From contig NZ_MSIF01000029.1 of assembly GCF_001921215.1 (NCBI RefSeq), forward strand, positions 1 through 64,000: a DNA stretch of 64,000 bases, written 5' to 3'. The notes beneath the pieces are model-generated. The model saw nothing but the letters and a program-made list of their open reading frames with translations, searched no databases and was not told where the DNA came from. The translations under genes and the position numbers were made by a program. The DNA comes from Actinophytocola xinjiangensis. Lineage in GTDB: Bacteria; Actinomycetota; Actinomycetes; Mycobacteriales; Pseudonocardiaceae. This document shows, in pieces, positions 54,601 through 64,000 of the stretch (position 1 is the first letter of the stretch; each line of letters opens with the position of its first letter).

Positions 54601-57600
54601 GGTACCGACGTAGAGCGGCGCCCAGTCGACCGTCACGCCCGCGACGTGCAGGCGGGTGAGGGCCTCGACGAACGCGTCCTGCTCATCACGGTCGCGGCGC
54701 AGCGCGGGGACGGCGAGTCCGGTGTCGGCGGCGAGCGCGGACAACGTGCCGTCCGGACCGAGTTCGAGGAAGGCGGTGATTCCGGTCTCGGCGGCCTCGG
54801 CGAGTCGGTCGGCGAACCTGACGGTGTCACGAACGTGGTTCACCCAGTACTCGGGATCGGTCACCGCACCCGCGATCGGAATCTCCGGTTGGTGGAACAC
54901 GATCCCCGCGATCGCCGCCCGGAAATCGTCGAGCATCGGATCCATCAACGACGAGTGGAACGCGTGCGACACCGGAAGCCGCTTGTGCTTACGGTCACCG
55001 ACGACAGCCATGACCTCGGCCTCGGCACCCGCGAGGACGACATTGTCCGGCCCGTTGACCGCCGCGATCGACACACCGTCGGTCAACCGCAGCTGCGACT
55101 CGGTGGCCCGGAACGCCACCATCACACCGCCACGCGGCAACGCGCCCATCAGCGACGCGCGAGCACTCACCAGACGACACGCGTCCGACAGCGACAACAC
55201 ACCCGCCACATGAGCCGCCGCGATCTCACCGATCGAATGACCAGCCACACGATCCGGCCGCACACCGAACGACTCCACCAGACGGTAAAGCGCGACCTCC
55301 AGCGCGAACAGGGCCGGCTGCGCCCACGTGGTGTCGTCCACCAGACTCGGATCGACACCCCACATCACCTCGCGCACCCGAGGATCCAACTCGGCGAACA
55401 CCGCCTCGATCGCCGAGGCGAACACCGGGAACCGCGCATACAACTCACGACCCATACCGAGACGCTGCGCACCCTGACCGGCGAACAACATCCCGAGCTT
55501 CACCCGCGCGGGCGCAACACCGGTCACGACCCCTGGTGCCCGGCCGTCGGCACGCCACGCCGCCAAGGCGGCACCCAACTCGGCCGTGTCCGCGACCGCC
55601 ACACCGAGCCGGTGTTCGAACGACGCCCTCGCCGTCGTCATCGACCGGGACAGATCCCCAGCCCGAACGTCCGCGACGGACAGTCGAGCGAGCAGCGCGT
55701 CGACCTGAGCGGCCAACGCGTCGGCGCCGCGGGCGGACAACACGACCGGCAACGAAGCGATGCCCGTGGTCACCGGCTCCGCGCCATCGGACTCCGGCGC
55801 CTGCTCGACGATCACATGCGCGTTCGTGCCGCTCACCCCGAACGCCGACACCGCCGCACGACGGACACGACCCATCTCCGGCCACGGGATCGACTCGGTC
55901 ACCAGCTCGATCCGGCCGGTCGACCAGTCCACATGGGACGTCGGCGCCGTCACGTGCAACGTTGGCGGGACCACCCCGTGGCGCATCGCCTGCACCATCT
56001 TGATCACACCAGCGGCACCGGCCGCGCCCTGCGTGTGACCCAGATTCGACTTGACCGAACCCAGCAGGACCGGGCTCTCCCGGTCCTGACCATAGGTCGC
56101 GAGCAGCGACTGCGCCTCGATCGGATCACCGAGCTTCGTACCGGTGCCGTGCGCCTCGATCACGTCGACATCCGACGTCCTCAACCGCGCGTCATCGAGC
56201 GCGGCACGGATCACTCGTTGCTGTGACGGACCGTTCGGCGCCGACAACCCGTTGGACGCACCGTCGGAGTTCACCGCCGAACCCCGCAACACCGCCAGCA
56301 CCTCGTGCCCGTTGGCCACCGCGTCCGACAACCGCTCCAACACCAGCATCGCCGCACCCTCGGACCAGTTCGTGCCATCGGCATCGTCCGAGAACGCCTT
56401 ACAACGACCATCCTGGGCGATACCGCCCTGACGGTCGAAACCACCGAAGGTCATCGGGGTGGCCATGACCGTCACACCACCGGCCAACGCCAGGCCACAC
56501 TCCCCCGCACGCAGGGCGTTCGCCGCCAGGTGCATGGTCACCAGCGACGACGAACACGCGGTGTCCACCGTCAACGCCGGGCCCTCGAACCCGAAGCTGT
56601 ACGCCAAGCGCCCGGAGATGACCGAGCCGCCCAGACCCGTGACGGCGTGCCCCTCGACGTCCTCGGCCGCGTTCACGATGACATGGCTGTAGTCCTGGTT
56701 GTTCGAACCGACATACACACCGGTCCGGCTGCCCCGCAGTGTCGTCGCGTCGATCCCGGCGCGCTCCAACGCCTCCCACGCGACCTCCAACAACACCCGC
56801 TGCTGGGGGTCCATCGCGACCGCCTCGCGCGGCGAGATCCCGAAGAAGTCGTTGTCGAACAGGGCCGCGTCGTGGAGGAAACCGCCGACACGCCCGTCGA
56901 GATCGGTCAGCCAGGTCGACTCCCAGCCACGGTCGGTCGGGAACGGCGAGAGCACGTCCCGACCGTCGACCACCACACGCCACAGGTCCTCCGGCGAGGC
57001 CACCCCACCGGGGAAACGACACCCCATCCCCACGATCGCGACCGGCTCGTCCGACGAGCCCCGGTCGGTCACCACGTTCCGCGCCGGGTCGTCCGCGCCG
57101 AGAAGTTCGTCCAGCAGGTGTGCGGCGACCGCGACCGGGGTCGGGTAGTCGTAGACCAGGGTGGTCGACAACCGCAGACCGGTGCACTCCCGTAGCCGGT
57201 TGCACAGCTCCACCGCGGTCAACGAGTCGATGCCCAGCTGGCGGAACTCCCGCTCGGCCTCGACGCCGTCGGGGGAACGGTGCCCGAGCACGGTCGCGGC
57301 CTCGGTGCGGACCAGATCGGTGAGGAACCGCAACGGTTCGCCGTTGGGCAACCCACGCAACCGCATCGTCAGACCGGTCGCGGTCGCCGAACCGGCGCCG
57401 GCCGCGGTCCGACGGGCACCGCGGAGCAGACCACGAAGAATGGGCGGCACCTCGCCGGTGACCCTGGCGCCGCCGGCACCTGGCCGCACGGCGACCGGGA
57501 CCACCACGGCGTCGTCCACACCGAGCGCGGTGTCGAACAACGAGAGACCCCGCGCGACCGACAACGGCGGCAACATCGACCCCGCCAACCGGCCACGTAC

Positions 57601-60600
57601 CGAATCGGCGAGCGTGCCGACCATGCCACCGGCGTCGGCCGCGTCCCAGGACGACCAGGCCAGCGACACCGCCGGCAGTCCCTCGGCACGACGACGCGTG
57701 GCGAGCGCGTCCAGATACGCGTTGGCAGCGGCGTAGTTGGCCTGGCCGGGGCTGCCCATGACGCCGGCGACCGACGAGTACAGCACGAACGCCGACAGGT
57801 CGTGGCCGCGGGTCAGCTCGTCGAGGTGACGGGCGGCCTCGGCCTTGGGCGCGAACACCCGGTCGATCCGCTCGGGAGTCAGGTGATCGACAACGCCGTC
57901 GTCGATCACGCCCGCCGCGTGCACCACGGCGGTCAGCGGACGCGTCAGGCCGGCCAGCAACGCGGCCAGCGCGTCGCGGTCGGCGACATCACACGCGGCG
58001 ACGGTCACGTCGGCACCGGCCGCCGTCAACTCGGCGTGCAGGTCGACCGCCCCCGGGGCATCGGGCCCACGCCTGCTGGTCAACACCAGCCGCCGGACCC
58101 CACGCGCCGTCACGAGATGACGGGCCAGAACGGCACCGAGCCCACCGGTGCCACCGGTGATCAGGACGGTGCCGTCGGGGTCGAGTCCATGGGGGATGGT
58201 CAGCACGAGTTTGCCGACGTGCCGGGCGCCGCTCATGAAGCGGAACGCGTCGCGCGCGTGCCGCACGTCCCAGGTCCGCGTCGGCAGCGGGGTCAGCGCG
58301 CCCGCGTCGAACAACGCGACCAGCTCCCGCAACATCCCCTGGATACGGTCCGTGTCCACCCAGCCGAGGTCGAAGGCCTGGTAGCGCACGGCCGGTAGGG
58401 TCGCGGCGTCGCGGATGTCGGTCTTGCCAAGTTCGACGAACCGGCCGCCGTCGCGGAGCAGGCCAAGCGAGGCGTCCACGAAGTCACCGGCCAGCGCGTT
58501 GAGCACCACGTCGATGCCGGCGCCCGCGAACCGCTGCGCGAACTCCAGGGTCCGCGAGGACGCGAGGTGGTCGTCGTCGACGCCGAGTGCGCGCAGGGTG
58601 TCCCACTTGGACTCGCTCGCCGTGGCGTACACCTCGGCGCCCAGCCACCTCGCCAGTTGGACGGCCGCCATGCCGACGCCGCCCGCGCCGGCGTGCACGA
58701 GGACCTTCTCCCCCGCGGCGAGTCCGGCCAGATCGACGAGCCCGTGGTAGGCGGTGAGGAACGCCAGCGGCACCGAGGCCGCCGTCTCGATCGACCAGTC
58801 GGCCGGCACCGGGACCAGCAGTCGTTCGTCGGTCACGCCAAGCGGTCCGAAACCGCCGAACAGCATGCCCATCACACGGTCGCCGACCTTCAGGCCGGTG
58901 ACCTCGGGGCCGATCTCGGCGACCACACCGGCCGCCTCCGAGCCGTACAGCCCGCCTTCGCCCGGGTACATGCCGAGCGCGTTCAGCACGTCCCGGAAGT
59001 TCAGCCCGGCGGCACCGATCGCCACCCGCACCTGCCTGCCGGCCAACGGACCGGCGACCTCCGGGCACGGCAGCAGCGCCAGATCGTCGAGGGTTCCCTG
59101 CCGGGTCACGCCGAGCCGCCACGGAGTGCCGCCGGGCGGCACCAACGGCCCCGACGCGAGCGGCGCCAGGCGCGGCACGCGGACCTCGCCGCCCCGGACG
59201 GCCAGTTGCGGCTCACCGGCCGCGAGCACCGGCAGCACGTCCGCCACGACCGACGCGGGATCGGTGACCTCGTCGAGGTCGAGCAGCACGAGCCGACCCC
59301 GGTGCTCGATCTGCGCGGTGCGGACCAGCCCCCAGCACGCGGCGGCGGCGGGGTCGGTGACCGGCTCGTCGTCGACGGACACCGCGCCGCGGGTGACCAC
59401 CATCAGGCAGGAGCCGGCGAACGGTGGTTCGGCGAGCCATTCCTGGACGAGAGCCAGCGTGCGGTGGGTTGCCGTGCGGGGGTCGTTCTCGCGCGGCAGG
59501 CGCAGCAGCACCAGCTCGGGCACCTCACCGGTCAGCTCGGTGAGCGAGTCGACCAGGGGCGCGGTGAAGCCCTCGGCGCGCTCGTGGCCGCCGGGTTGAG
59601 GTACCCACTCGACGCGCAGCAGCGTCTCGCCCGTGGTGGAGTCGGGGGTGGGCGCGGCCGGGGCACGCAGGTCCAGAGCGCCGACGGACAGCACCGGCCT
59701 GCCCGCCGGGTCCGAGGCGAGGACTGACACGGTGTCGGTGTCCGCGCCGAGCAGCCGCACCCGCAGCGCCGAGACCTGGGTGGCGTGCAGCGTCACGTCC
59801 CGCCAGGAGAAGGGCACCCGGCCCATGGTGGAGTCGCGGAGCAGGAGCCCGGGGTGCAGCACGGCGTCGAGCAGCGTCGGGTGGATCCCGTAGCCGGCGG
59901 CGTCGGACGCGTCGGGCAGCGTGATGTCCGCGTACAGCTCGTTTCCACGCTGCCAGACGGCAGTCACGCTGCGGAACGCCGGGCCGAAGTCGAGTCCCAG
60001 CTGCGCGTAGGTGTCGTAGAGCCGTGTGACATCCACCGGTGCGGCGCCGGCCGGCGGCCATTCGGTGGTGTCCAGCCCTGGCTCCTCGGGGGCGGCGGGC
60101 TCGACCGAGCCGGTCGCGTGCCGGGTCCACTCCAGACCGGTGTCGGCCCGGCGGGAGTACACGCCGACCTGGCGCGCGCCCTCGCTGTCCGGTGCGGCCA
60201 GCCACACCTGGATGTCCAGCGGTTCGGTCCCGCCGAGCACGACCGGCACCAGGATGGTCAGTTCCGCCAGGTGTTCGCAGCCGACGTGGTCACCGGCGTG
60301 CAGTACCAGTTCGACCAAACCGGCGCCGGGCACCAGGTTCCGGCCGCCGACCCGGTGGTCACCGAGCCACGGGGTGACCGCCGTCGACAACCGTCCGGTG
60401 AGCACACACTCACCGGTCCCCGCGACGGTGAGTACGGCGCCGAGCAGTGGGTGTCCGGCCTCGGTCAGTCCCAGCGCGGACACGTCACCCGCCCTGGCCA
60501 CGACCTCGGGCCAGAACCGTTCGTGGGTGAACGCGTAGGTGGGCAGGTCGTGGTCGATCACCGCACCGGTACCGACGTAGAGCGGCGCCCAGTCGACCGT

Positions 60601-63135
60601 CACGCCCGCGACGTGCAGGCGGGTGAGCGCCCCGACGAACGCGTCCTGCTCATCACGGTCGCGGCGCAGCGCGGGGACGGCGAGTCCGGTGTCGGCGGCG
60701 AGCGCGGACAACGTACCGTCCGGACCGATCTCGAGGAAGCCGGTGATTCCGGTCTCGGCGGCCTCGGTGAGTCGGTCGGCGAACCTGACGGTGTCACGGA
60801 CGTGGTTCACCCAGTACTCGGGGTCGGTGACCGCACCGGCGATCGAGATCTCCGGTTGGTGGAACACGATCCCCGCGATCGCCGCCCGGAAGTCGTCGAG
60901 CATCGGGTCCATCAGCGGTGAGTGGAACGCGTGCGACACCGGAAGCCGCTTGTGCTTGCGGTCACCGACGATGGCCATCACCTCGGCCTCGACACCCGCC
61001 ACCACAACGGAGTTCGGGCCGTTCACCGCGGCGATCGACACACCGTCGGTCAACGTCAGCTCGTCCTCGCCGGCCTGTACGGCCACCATCGCGCCGCCGG
61101 GCGGCAACGCGCCCATCAGCGACGCGCGAGCACTCACCAGACGACACGCGTCCGACAGCGACAACACACCCGCCACGTGAGCCGCCGCGATCTCACCGAT
61201 CGAGTGCCCGACAACCAGATCCGGCCGCACACCGAACGACTCGACCAGACGGTACTGCGCGATCTCCAGGGCGAACAGGGCGGGCTGCGCCCACGTGGTG
61301 TCGTCCACCAGACTCGGATCGACACCCCACATCACCTCGCGCACCCGAGGATCCAGCTCCGCGAACACCGCCTCGATCGCCGAGGCGAACACCGGGAACC
61401 GCGCATACAACTCACGACCCATACCGAGACGCTGCGCACCCTGACCGGCGAACAACATCCCCAACTTCACCCGCGCGGGCGCCACACCGGTCACGACACC
61501 CGGCGCCCGGCCATCGGCGCGCCACGCCGCCAACGTCTCGCACAGCTCGGCCGTGGTCTCGGCTGTCACGCCGAGCCGGTGCTCGAACGACACCCTGGCG
61601 GTCGTCAACGACCGCGACAGATCCCCGACGGCGACGTCCCTGGTCGACAGATGCGCCAGCAGTGCGTCGACCTGAGCGGCCAACGCGTCCGCGCCACGAC
61701 CGGACAACACCACCGGCACCGAAGCCGACACCGAGGCGACCGGCTCCGCGTGGGCCGTCTCGGGCGCCTGCTCCACCACGACATGCGCGTTCGTGCCGCT
61801 CACGCCGAACGACGACACGGCCGCACGACGGACCCGGCCGGTCTCCGGCCACGGGGTCGCCTCGGTCACCAGCTCGACACCGCCGGTCGACCAGTCCACA
61901 TGGGACGATCGGGTCGCGGCGTGCAGCGTCGGCGGGACCACGCCGTGGCGCATCGCCTGCACCATCTTGATCACACCGGTCACCCCCGCGGCCGCCTGCG
62001 CGTGCCCCAGGTTGGACTTGACCGAACCGAGCAGCAGCGGCCGTTCCCGGTCGCGGCCGTACGTGGCGAGCAGGGCGGTCGCCTCGATCGGGTCGCCCAG
62101 CGGTGTGCCCGTGCCGTGCCCCTCCACGACGTCGACGTCCTGGGTGGACAGTCGAGCGTCGTCGAGCGCGGCGCGGATGACCCGTTGCTGCGCGCGGCCG
62201 TTGGGCGCGGTGAAGCCGTTGGAGGCGCCGTCGGCGTTGACCGCCGAGCCGCGGACCACGGCCAGCACCTGGTGCCCGTGGGAGACCGCGTCGGACAACC
62301 GCTCCAGCACCAGTACACCGACGCCCTCGGACCAGCCGGTGCCGTCGGCGTCGTCGGAGAACGCCTTGCTGCGGCCGTCGCGGGCCAACCCGCCCTGGCG
62401 GCTGAACTCCAGCAGCGGTCCCGGGGTGCACATGACGTTCACACCGCCGGCCAGCGCGAGAGCGCACTCCCCCGCCCGCAGCGCCTGCGCCGCCAGGTGC
62501 AAGGACACCAGCGACGACGAGCACGCGGTGTCGACGGTCACCGCCGGGCCCTCGAAGCCGAACGTGTAGGCGATCCGCCCGGACGTGGCACTGGCGGCGA
62601 TGCCGGTGCCGACGTCGCCGGTGGCGTCGTCCAGCGACCGCATCATCAGGTACTGGTAGTCCTGACCGTTGGTGCCGATGAACACCCCGGTGCGGGACCC
62701 GCGCAGCCGCGAGGTGTCGATGCCGGCCCGTTCCAACGCCTCCCAGCTGGTCTCCAGCAGCAGCCGCTGCTGCGGGTCCATGGTGAGCGCCTCACGGGGC
62801 GAGATGCCGAAGAAGCCGGGGTCGAAGTCGGCCATCCCGGACAGGAACCCGCCCTGCTGGCTGACCTCCATGCCGCGGGCGTCGACGTCGGCGTCGTGGA
62901 GGACGTCGGTGTCCCAGCCGCGATCGGTCGGGAGCGGCCCGATCGCGTCCCGGCCGTTGACGACCAGATCCCACAGGTCCTCCGGCGAGGACACGTCACC
63001 GGGCAGCCGGCAGCTCATGCCGACGATCGCGATCGGTTCCGTGGCCGCGGCGACGAGCTGCCGGTTCTGCCTGCGCAGGCGGTCGGACTCCTTGACCGCC
63101 GCGCGCAGCGCCTCAACGACCTTGTCGCTAGTCAT
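42634..63135 (-). CDS. Four-module type I PKS subunit (PKS-B)
   Basis: 6833 residues from ATG 63135-63133, which overlaps the PKS-A stop by 8 bp (ATGACTAG) with GGAG 6 nt upstream; an in-frame start 24 nt earlier lacks this signal. It opens with the docking helix [19 protein letters not shown]. Four modules: 1 (about 32-2028) KS-AT-DH-ER-KR-ACP; 2 (2030-3640) KS-AT-DH*-KR-ACP; 3 (3643-5104) KS-AT-KR-ACP; 4 (5107-6740) KS-AT-DH*-KR-ACP, where * marks damaged domains. KS cysteines are at 205, 2194, 3809 and 5276; ACP serines at about 1969, 3584, 5046 and 6708. All ATs carry GHSIGE and HAFHS (malonyl-CoA). All KRs carry an IDD or LDD motif (B-type). Predicted segment: one methylene unit, then three D-hydroxyl units. 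The C-terminal docking domain (about 6745-6833) ends [13 protein letters not shown], closely like that of PKS-C. Confidence 0.97.
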   Translation of the reverse strand: MTSDKVVEALRAAVKESDRLRRQNRQLVAAATEPIAIVGMSCRLPGDVSSPEDLWDLVVNGRDAIGPLPTDRGWDTDVLHDADVDARGMEVSQQGGFLSGMADFDPGFFGISPREALTMDPQQRLLLETSWEALERAGIDTSRLRGSRTGVFIGTNGQDYQYLMMRSLDDATGDVGTGIAASATSGRIAYTFGFEGPAVTVDTACSSSLVSLHLAAQALRAGECALALAGGVNVMCTPGPLLEFSRQGGLARDGRSKAFSDDADGTGWSEGVGVLVLERLSDAVSHGHQVLAVVRGSAVNADGASNGFTAPNGRAQQRVIRAALDDARLSTQDVDVVEGHGTGTPLGDPIEATALLATYGRDRERPLLLGSVKSNLGHAQAAAGVTGVIKMVQAMRHGVVPPTLHAATRSSHVDWSTGGVELVTEATPWPETGRVRRAAVSSFGVSGTNAHVVVEQAPETAHAEPVASVSASVPVVLSGRGADALAAQVDALLAHLSTRDVAVGDLSRSLTTARVSFEHRLGVTAETTAELCETLAAWRADGRAPGVVTGVAPARVKLGMLFAGQGAQRLGMGRELYARFPVFASAIEAVFAELDPRVREVMWGVDPSLVDDTTWAQPALFALEIAQYRLVESFGVRPDLVVGHSIGEIAAAHVAGVLSLSDACRLVSARASLMGALPPGGAMVAVQAGEDELTLTDGVSIAAVNGPNSVVVAGVEAEVMAIVGDRKHKRLPVSHAFHSPLMDPMLDDFRAAIAGIVFHQPEISIAGAVTDPEYWVNHVRDTVRFADRLTEAAETGITGFLEIGPDGTLSALAADTGLAVPALRRDRDEQDAFVGALTRLHVAGVTVDWAPLYVGTGAVIDHDLPTYAFTHERFWPEVVARAGDVSALGLTEAGHPLLGAVLTVAGTGECVLTGRLSTAVTPWLGDHRVGGRNLVPGAGLVELVLHAGDHVGCEHLAELTILVPVVLGGTEPLDIQVWLAAPDSEGARQVGVYSRRADTGLEWTRHATGSVEPAAPEEPGLDTTEWPPAGAAPVDVTRLYDTYAQLGLDFGPAFRSVTAVWQRGNELYADITLPDASDAAGYGIHPTLLDAVLHPGLLLRDSTMGRVPFSWRDVTLHATQVSALRVRLLGADTDTVSVLASDPAGRPVLSVGALDLRAPAAPTPDSTTGETLLRVEWVPQPGGHERAEGFTAPLVDSLTELTGEVPELVLLRLPRENDPRTATHRTLALVQEWLAEPPFAGSCLMVVTRGAVSVDDEPVTDPAAAACWGLVRTAQIEHRGRLVLLDLDEVTDPASVVADVLPVLAAGEPQLAVRGGEVRVPRLAPLASGPLVPPGGTPWRLGVTRQGTLDDLALLPCPEVAGPLAGRQVRVAIGAAGLNFRDVLNALGMYPGEGGLYGSEAAGVVAEIGPEVTGLKVGDRVMGMLFGGFGPLGVTDERLLVPVPADWSIETAASVPLAFLTAYHGLVDLAGLAAGEKVLVHAGAGGVGMAAVQLARWLGAEVYATASESKWDTLRALGVDDDHLASSRTLEFAQRFAGAGIDVVLNALAGDFVDASLGLLRDGGRFVELGKTDIRDAATLPAVRYQAFDLGWVDTDRIQGMLRELVALFDAGALTPLPTRTWDVRHARDAFRFMSGARHVGKLVLTIPHGLDPDGTVLITGGTGGLGAVLARHLVTARGVRRLVLTSRRGPDAPGAVDLHAELTAAGADVTVAACDVADRDALAALLAGLTRPLTAVVHAAGVIDDGVVDHLTPERIDRVFAPKAEAARHLDELTRGHDLSAFVLYSSVAGVMGSPGQANYAAANAYLDALATRRRAEGLPAVSLAWSSWDAADAGGMVGTLADSVRGRLAGSMLPPLSVARGLSLFDTALGVDDAVVVPVAVRPGAGGARVTGEVPPILRGLLRGARRTAAGAGSATATGLTMRLRGLPNGEPLRFLTDLVRTEAATVLGHRSPDGVEAEREFRQLGIDSLTAVELCNRLRECTGLRLSTTLVYDYPTPVAVAAHLLDELLGADDPARNVVTDRGSSDEPVAIVGMGCRFPGGVASPEDLWRVVVDGRDVLSPFPTDRGWESTWLTDLDGRVGGFLHDAALFDNDFFGISPREAVAMDPQQRVLLEVAWEALERAGIDATTLRGSRTGVYVGSNNQDYSHVIVNAAEDVEGHAVTGLGGSVISGRLAYSFGFEGPALTVDTACSSSLVTMHLAANALRAGECGLALAGGVTVMATPMTFGGFDRQGGIAQDGRCKAFSDDADGTNWSEGAAMLVLERLSDAVANGHEVLAVLRGSAVNSDGASNGLSAPNGPSQQRVIRAALDDARLRTSDVDVIEAHGTGTKLGDPIEAQSLLATYGQDRESPVLLGSVKSNLGHTQGAAGAAGVIKMVQAMRHGVVPPTLHVTAPTSHVDWSTGRIELVTESIPWPEMGRVRRAAVSAFGVSGTNAHVIVEQAPESDGAEPVTTGIASLPVVLSARGADALAAQVDALLARLSVADVRAGDLSRSMTTARASFEHRLGVAVADTAELGAALAAWRADGRAPGVVTGVAPARVKLGMLFAGQGAQRLGMGRELYARFPVFASAIEAVFAELDPRVREVMWGVDPSLVDDTTWAQPALFALEVALYRLVESFGVRPDRVAGHSIGEIAAAHVAGVLSLSDACRLVSARASLMGALPRGGVMVAFRATESQLRLTDGVSIAAVNGPDNVVLAGAEAEVMAVVGDRKHKRLPVSHAFHSSLMDPMLDDFRAAIAGIVFHQPEIPIAGAVTDPEYWVNHVRDTVRFADRLAEAAETGITAFLELGPDGTLSALAADTGLAVPALRRDRDEQDAFVEALTRLHVAGVTVDWAPLYVGTGAVIDHDLPTYAFTHERFWPEVVARAGDVSALGLTEAGHPLLGAALTVVESGESVLTGRLSQPDWFTGTGLVELALHAGDRVGCEHLTELTLLAPLESGAELDVQVWLSAPADDGTRALGIHARRADAVSPEWTRHATGTLAETAPGGDRWPPVESCVEITLPDGVDDATGYGIHPALLDALTNDGSGRVPLTWRDVTLHASGATALRALVREIDADTVSVTALDQQGAPVLSVGALVLGAPAEGARTGETLLRLDWAAVPAETGRPDAAGDTVSVPIVTALAEVTGDVPGLVVHPLPMVDDPRAAVHGALALVREWLADERFASSCLVVVTRGAVPVDGEPVADLAAAACWGLLRTAQNEHRGRFVVMDLDFHTDVTDAVSSALPVLAAGEPQLAVRDGVVRVARLAAHTEPGPAVDLDPDGIVLITGGTGGLGAVLARHLVTARGVRRLVLTSRRGPDAPGAVDLHAELTAAGADVTVAACDVADRDALAALLAGLTHPLTAVVHAAGVLDDGVVEAMTRERIDRVFAPKAEAARHLDELTRGHDLSAFVLYSSVAGVMGGAGQANYAAANAYLDALATRRRAEGLPAVSLAWSSWDAIEAGGMTGTLTDQARRRLASSVLPPLSVAQGLALFDTALGVDTPVVVPVAARPGADGARISGEVPPILRGLVRGARRVAAGAGSATATGLVMRLRALPDGEPLRFLTDLVRTEAASVLGHRSESTVEADREFGQLGIDSLTAVELCNRLRECTGLRLSTTLVYDYPTPLAVAGHLLEELFGAETPVRDEVTERGVLNEPIAIVGIGCRFPGGVASPEDLWRVVVDGRDTLSPFPTDRDWESSWFSDGDLGDRVGGFLHDATTFDSEFFGISPREAVAMDPQQRILLEVTWEALERAGIDATTLRGSRTGVYVGSNNQDYSHVVVNAAEDVQGHAVTGVAGSIISGRLAYSFGFEGPALTVDTACSSSLVTMHLAANALRAGECGLALAGGVTVMATPMNFGGFDRQGGMAQDGRCKAFSDDADGTNWSEGAAMLVLERLPDAVANGHEVLAVLRGSAVNSDGASNGLSAPNGPSQQRVIRAALGDARLSTADVDVIEAHGTGTKLGDPIEAQSLLATYGQDRENPVLLGSVKSNLGHTQGAAGAAGVIKMVQAIRHGVVPPTLHVTSPTSHVDWSAGRIELVTEPTGWPAVDRPRRAGVSSFGISGTNAHVIIEQAPPATTAESSTATGVPWVVSARTPAAVDDQISRLATVDQPAADIAYSLLSRTTFEHRAVILDGVEVARGQAQGARLAFLFAGQGAQRLGMGRELHARYPVFAAAFDEITDRFEGLRKTLWGRDIAALNRTGWAQPALFAFEVALYRLVESAGVRPDVVVGHSIGEIAAAHVAGVFSLDDACTLVEARARLMQALPAGGAMVAVRAGEDELALTDGVSIAVVNGQDDLVLAGVEDQVMAVVGDREHKRLRVSHAFHSPLMDPMLDDFRAAIAGITFHEPAIAMVKDVTSVDHWVNHVRDTVRFADDVTAASADRFLEIGPDGTLSALTGGIPLLRRDRDEQTSFVTGLARLHVAGTAVDWRAVVPAGRRVDLPAYPFQRERYWPKLGSMTFEANPVDAEFWDAVERADSSALSVTLGLGADTLDHVLPALSAWRVRRRQESTVDSWRYRENWKALTLPTVRPQGPLLVAVPAELGDDVWVRSVVDALGQDAVTVALPRTSGMPAWADDSLRTMLSGDVDPLRARYAELLPADPFSAVVSLLGLVEDVPGAAPAGLGMTLTLLQALEDTGVAAPVWAITRGAVSTSAADPAPDAWQAALWGLGRVAAMEQPARWGGAIDLPDELDSVSLERFLAVMAHGDEDQVAIRTSGVYGRRMVVAKPSDLDPWQPHGTVLVTGGTGALGGHVARDLAARGAQRLVLLSRSGLDAPGAVDLAAELTELGATATIVACDAADRDAVAAVLADLPAGSLTGVVHTAGVLDDGMLTNLTPDRFEEVFRAKVTSALVLDELTAGLDLEMFALFSSVAGAIGNPGQAGYAAANTALDAIAQRRAAHGRAATSIAWGAWDGGGMAAGVRGRGGGDRVTSTTLDPALAVPALWQVVAEPAPIVVLADLQQEDVLTALLSQRPNPLLAELPAARAAAERAAALRQESASAAAELVTRLRRMPADEGVEVMLDLVRDEAAAVLGHTGRAAVATGKAFRELGFDSLTAVELRDRLYASTGLPLAATLVFDYPNPKALADHLAETLLAVGGDDRGDLAAPSGSDPDDPIVIVGMSCRFPGGIDTVDDLWALLSGGEHAIGSFPDDRGWDLASLSGQGPGRSATQRGGFLSGAAEFDPAPFGISPREALAMDPQQRLLLETSWEAVESAGIDPESLRGTRTGVFVGTNGQDYRHVVLRAREDLAAHSGTGLAASVISGRISYTFGLEGPAVTVDTACSSSLVAMHWAARALRGGECSLALVGGATVMATSMSFAEFTVQGGLAPDGLCKAFSDDADGTGWSEGAGMLVLERRSDAERNGHPIVAVLRGSAVNSDGASNGLTAPNGPSQQRVIRAALADAGLSAQDVDVVEAHGTGTVLGDPIEAQALLATYGQGRTTPLYLGAVKSNLGHTQAAAGVAGVLKMVLALRAGTMPRTLHVSEPTSKVDWTGGDIRLLTENLAWPDRGRPRRAGVSSFGISGTNAHVVLEQADPVVAPPRPTQLPVALPLPVSAASSGALDGQLARLRDFLAANPAVSHADVAYALVADRAALDHRAVLLVDDSGLTEVARATAGEHSTAVLFAGQGAQRLGMGRALHTRFPVFASAFDEVVDRFPGLREVVWGEDADELNRTGWAQPALFALEVALHRLVESCGVRVSAVAGHSIGEIAAAHVAGVFSLEDACTVVGARARLMQALPEGGAMVAVQCAEHELALTEGVSVAAVNGPHSVVVAGVEAEVMAVVGDRKHRRLSVSHAFHSPLMDPMLDDFRAAIAGISFAEPRLAMTGEVTDPEYWVRHVRDTVRFSDTVTGLRARGIDVFLELGPDGTLTALTSDIVGNVVGTAVDDAVDTVLTVPALRRDRDEESAVVTALARLHAAGVRVDWSGILAGTGARRVALPTYAFHRDHYWPVVGAGRGDAAGLGLETAPHPLLGTITPLGGTTETLLTGRVQPNAHPWLPDHQVGGVTVLPATAWVELVTRAGDYVGCDTLVELSLDAPLVLDPDGTPIQVRLGDVDAEGHCPVLLYARDTGAAPSEERGFYRCGTGVLGSGVAVADVSVETMTGVWPPRDADPVALDGLAGAWTRGEDVFAEVHLPDSVTDAADYLIHPALLSLVVRAAALTGVAGEVPVTWHGSRVHAQGATELRVHVRATGTHTVSIAAVDAGGEPVFTVASVEFGAAGFRAGTAPETPLFGLDWVPAGDLPTTDVTWAVTTGGLAALTETGPPGVVVVPVVGTDVDGVPALLADTVALLRAYLDDDRFATVPMLFRTRGATTGTDLGAAAVWGLVRSAQSEHPGRFALIDVVDGDPDDGVLAGLVPGLLSAGETQARHRDGELSVARLAVLDDSGTPGREWDPNGTVLITGGTGGLGGALARHLVTTRDVRRLLLVSRRGMAAPGTTDLIEELTTHGAEVTVVACDVTDRPAVAALLAGIDPAHPLTAVVHTAGVLDDGVVSSLTPDRLAAVLAPKAGAAWHLHELTRDLDLACFALYSSSAGVLGSAGQANYAAANLFLDALARHRHTLGLPAVSFAWGPWERGSGMTGTLTEEQLARISRSGMPPLSSEHGFALFDAGVARGAPAVFAVRLAGGAAFAVAPPGTRIPPLLAGIIRGGRRTASTASAGFLDRLAGLDREGRVRALCDLVRTEAAAVLGHTGIDAVEPGREFRQLGFDSLTSVELRNRLAASTGHTLTSTIVFDYPNPLALAGFLADELGGEVVEAAPADALLSELDRLEAAFAGQEVDEVARTGIELRLRALLARVTVTPVTDEADVTEKINAASAREVLAFIDNELGRRQDR
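42870..47818 (-). other. PKS-B module 4: KS-AT(malonyl)-inactive DH-KR-ACP
   Basis: KS Cys5276; AT Ser5701. The DH keeps its first motif ([11 protein letters not shown], His about 5996), but the second reads [12 protein letters not shown], so the catalytic Asp and the following His/Gln are gone, and YGPxF is absent. KR is intact (GGTGGLGG about 6397, AGVLDDG, YAAAN). ACP Ser about 6708. Predicted unit is a hydroxyl. Confidence 0.87.
47825..52209 (-). other. PKS-B module 3: KS-AT(malonyl)-KR(B-type)-ACP
   Basis: KS Cys3809, AT Ser4222, [10 protein letters not shown] (about 4730) with HTAGVLDDG and YAAAN, ACP LGFDSL (about 5046). No DH or ER sequence remains. The KS signature [14 protein letters not shown] is shared only with module 2. 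Confidence 0.9.
50960..52200 (-). repeat. KS repeat, copy in PKS-B module 3
   Basis: The KS coding region matches 55805-57045 (module 2) at a constant offset of 4845 bp with very few differences, for example around 51370-51560 and 51840-51910. Confidence 0.8.
52800..53330 (-). repeat. KR repeat, copy in PKS-B module 2
   Basis: The KR coding region from the cofactor loop to past the YAAAN centre matches 57640-58170 (module 1) at an offset of 4839-4840 bp, nearly identical including third codon positions. Confidence 0.78.
54480..55540 (-). repeat. AT-region repeat, copy in PKS-B module 2
   Basis: AT, linker and start of the DH region match 60447-61507 (module 1) at a constant offset of 5967 bp, with long stretches differing by only a few bases, notably 54540-54760 and 55320-55500. 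This indicates recent duplication or gene conversion between adjacent modules. Confidence 0.8.
55805..57045 (-). repeat. KS repeat, copy in PKS-B module 2
   Basis: Partner of 50960-52200. Module 2 thus shares its KS with module 3 but its AT and KR-ACP with module 1, making it a mosaic. Confidence 0.8.
57640..58170 (-). repeat. KR repeat, copy in PKS-B module 1
   Basis: Partner of 52800-53330. Confidence 0.78.
60447..61507 (-). repeat. AT-region repeat, copy in PKS-B module 1
   Basis: Partner of 54480-55540; contains GHSIGE, HAFHS and the AT-DH linker of module 1. Confidence 0.8.
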
Positions 63136-64000
63136 TCTCAACTCCGTCCAGTGCCGCACGCACCAGGTCGTCCACGGACATGTCGTCGACCGCGTCAGCT
63201 CCGGTCTCGGTCCCGTTCGCCAGCGCCAGCAACGGTTCCAGGACGCCCAGGTCCCGCAGTCTGGTCAGCGGGACGGTGGCCAGCAGCGCGCGCACCGTGG
63301 TCTCGTCGTCCGGCTCGGCCTGGTCGTCGCCGAGCAGCTCACCAAGCAGGTGGGCGGCGAGGTCGGCCGGGGTCGGGTGGTCGAACACCAGGGTCGACGC
63401 GAGGGACAGGCCGGTCACGGCGGTGAGCTGGTTGCGCAGCTCCACGGTGGCCAGCGAGTCGAACCCGAGGTCACGGAACGGCTTGTCCGGGCCCACCTCC
63501 GACACGTCGGGGTGTCCCAGCACCTCCGCGGCCCGCTCGCGAACCAGGTCCAGCAACAGCTCCTGCCGCCCCGCCTTCGGCGCGGCGCGCACCTGGTCGC
63601 GGAACTCCTCCGGTGCGGGCAGTTCGACGCCGTTCTGTTCGCCGTTGCCGGGCAGGTCCCGCAGCAGCGCCGGCCCGCGGCCCGTCGGACCTCCCTGCCC
63701 GGCGAGCGCGGCGACCAGTGCCGTCGCGCCCGGCTCGGCGACCAGCTCGACGAGCGCGGCGCACGCCAGGACCGGGTCCATGAAGGCGATCCCGGCGCGT
63801 CGCGCCGCCTGGGTGGCCTCGGCGTCGTCCGCCATCCCGCCGCCGGCCCAGGCGCCCCACCCGATGGAGGTGGCGGCCCTACCCGTGGCGCGCCGCCGTT
63901 CGGCGAGCGCGTCGAGCACGGCGTTGGCGGCGGCGTAGCCGGCCTGGCCTGGGTTGCCGATGGTGGCGGTGGCCGAGGAGAACAGCACGAACGCGTCGAG
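63128..64000 (-). CDS. C-terminal end of an upstream type I PKS subunit (PKS-A), 5' end outside window
   Basis: 291 residues are visible; the frame is open through base 64000, so the true start is beyond the right edge. The GTG at 63986-63988 is internal to a KR. The visible part starts in the KR catalytic region ([19 protein letters not shown], then GYAAAN) and runs through the KR end. The ACP (LGFDSL at about 63455-63470) and a docking tail ([20 protein letters not shown] and an acidic end) follow. The Asn of YAAAN and the KR Ser/Tyr are present, so ketoreduction is likely; the LDD motif is outside the window. Its stop overlaps the PKS-B start by 8 bp, showing co-transcription. The tail is of the same kind as that of PKS-E, fitting the helix at the N-terminus of PKS-B. 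Confidence 0.95.
   Translation of the reverse strand, partial: LDAFVLFSSATATIGNPGQAGYAAANAVLDALAERRRATGRAATSIGWGAWAGGGMADDAEATQAARRAGIAFMDPVLACAALVELVAEPGATALVAALAGQGGPTGRGPALLRDLPGNGEQNGVELPAPEEFRDQVRAAPKAGRQELLLDLVRERAAEVLGHPDVSEVGPDKPFRDLGFDSLATVELRNQLTAVTGLSLASTLVFDHPTPADLAAHLLGELLGDDQAEPDDETTVRALLATVPLTRLRDLGVLEPLLALANGTETGADAVDDMSVDDLVRAALDGVEND

Larger units (their letters stand above)
52215..57049 (-). other. PKS-B module 2: KS-AT(malonyl)-inactive DH-KR-ACP
   Basis: KS Cys2194; AT Ser2634 with HAFHS. The DH region (about 2890-3100) is still recognisable by [18 protein letters not shown] and the C-terminal half. It lacks the HPWL-DHRVGG-P catalytic block (the text jumps from GRLSQPDW to FTGTGLVEL) and the YGPxF stretch, so it should be dead. 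The KR (about 3269) has LDD and is intact. Predicted unit is a hydroxyl. Confidence 0.88.
57055..63042 (-). other. PKS-B module 1: KS-AT(malonyl)-DH-ER-KR-ACP, fully reducing
   Basis: KS Cys205; AT Ser645 and HAFHS (about 735). DH has [11 protein letters not shown] (His927), FGPAF and [10 protein letters not shown], all key residues present. ER has [15 protein letters not shown] (about 1375) and VHAGAGGVG (about 1480). KR has GGTGGLG (about 1655), AGVIDDG and YAAAN. ACP has LGIDSL (about 1969). This is the only complete reductive loop in the window; it should leave a saturated CH2 unit. Confidence 0.92.

Noticed and set aside
63136-63159. Upstream in-frame start for PKS-B at 63159
   Set aside because: It would overlap PKS-A by 32 bp and add MRHWTELR, unlike docking N-termini. 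The ATG at 63135 has GGAG 6 nt upstream and the typical 8-bp overlap.

Overview
The window is one continuous piece of a very large modular type I (cis-AT) polyketide synthase (PKS) cluster. The DNA is GC-rich (well over 70% by eye) with strong third-position G/C bias, actinobacterial Shine-Dalgarno sites and almost no TTA codons, so the host is an actinomycete. I cannot name the genus or the product. No RNA genes, insertion sequences, CRISPR arrays, transport genes or regulator genes were seen. The PKS subunits are called PKS-A to PKS-F here for convenience; these are not published names.

Layout, right to left, because every PKS gene is on the minus strand. PKS-A (63128-64000) is the 3' end of a subunit that begins beyond the right edge (end of KR, ACP, docking tail). 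PKS-B (42634-63135) has four modules: a fully reducing KS-AT-DH-ER-KR-ACP, then three that should leave hydroxyls because their DH domains are damaged or absent. PKS-C (37053-42614) is a single odd module with intact KS, DH, ER and ACP but a gutted AT and a vestigial KR. PKS-D (30220-37020) is the last module with a dead ER remnant, KR, ACP and a chain-releasing thioesterase (TE). These four genes are co-directional with gaps of -8, +19 and +32 bp and form the end of one operon. A 13-bp stem-loop (30167-30204) separates PKS-D from a convergent cytochrome P450 gene (28973-30154, plus strand), the only tailoring gene here. A divergent promoter region of about 130 bp, with an 11-bp inverted repeat containing two PAS-LuxR-like boxes, separates the P450 from PKS-E. 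PKS-E (11381-28840) has four KS-AT-KR-ACP modules. PKS-F (1-11363) starts 17 bp later and runs off the left edge; it has two KS-AT-DH-KR-ACP modules and the start of a third.

The genes read as two trains. The right-hand one (A-B-C-D) ends assembly at the TE. The left-hand one (E-F) has no loading module, and its N-terminal docking helix expects an upstream subunit. The product is therefore built from at least 13 complete or partial modules visible here plus others outside the window, consistent with a large macrolactone or polyol/polyene-type polyketide. By motif, every readable AT selects malonyl-CoA except the last two of PKS-E, which look methylmalonyl-specific. The docking peptides fall into two classes that fit the order A>B>C>D and E>F. 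They also suggest that PKS-B might dock straight onto PKS-D and bypass the damaged PKS-C module.
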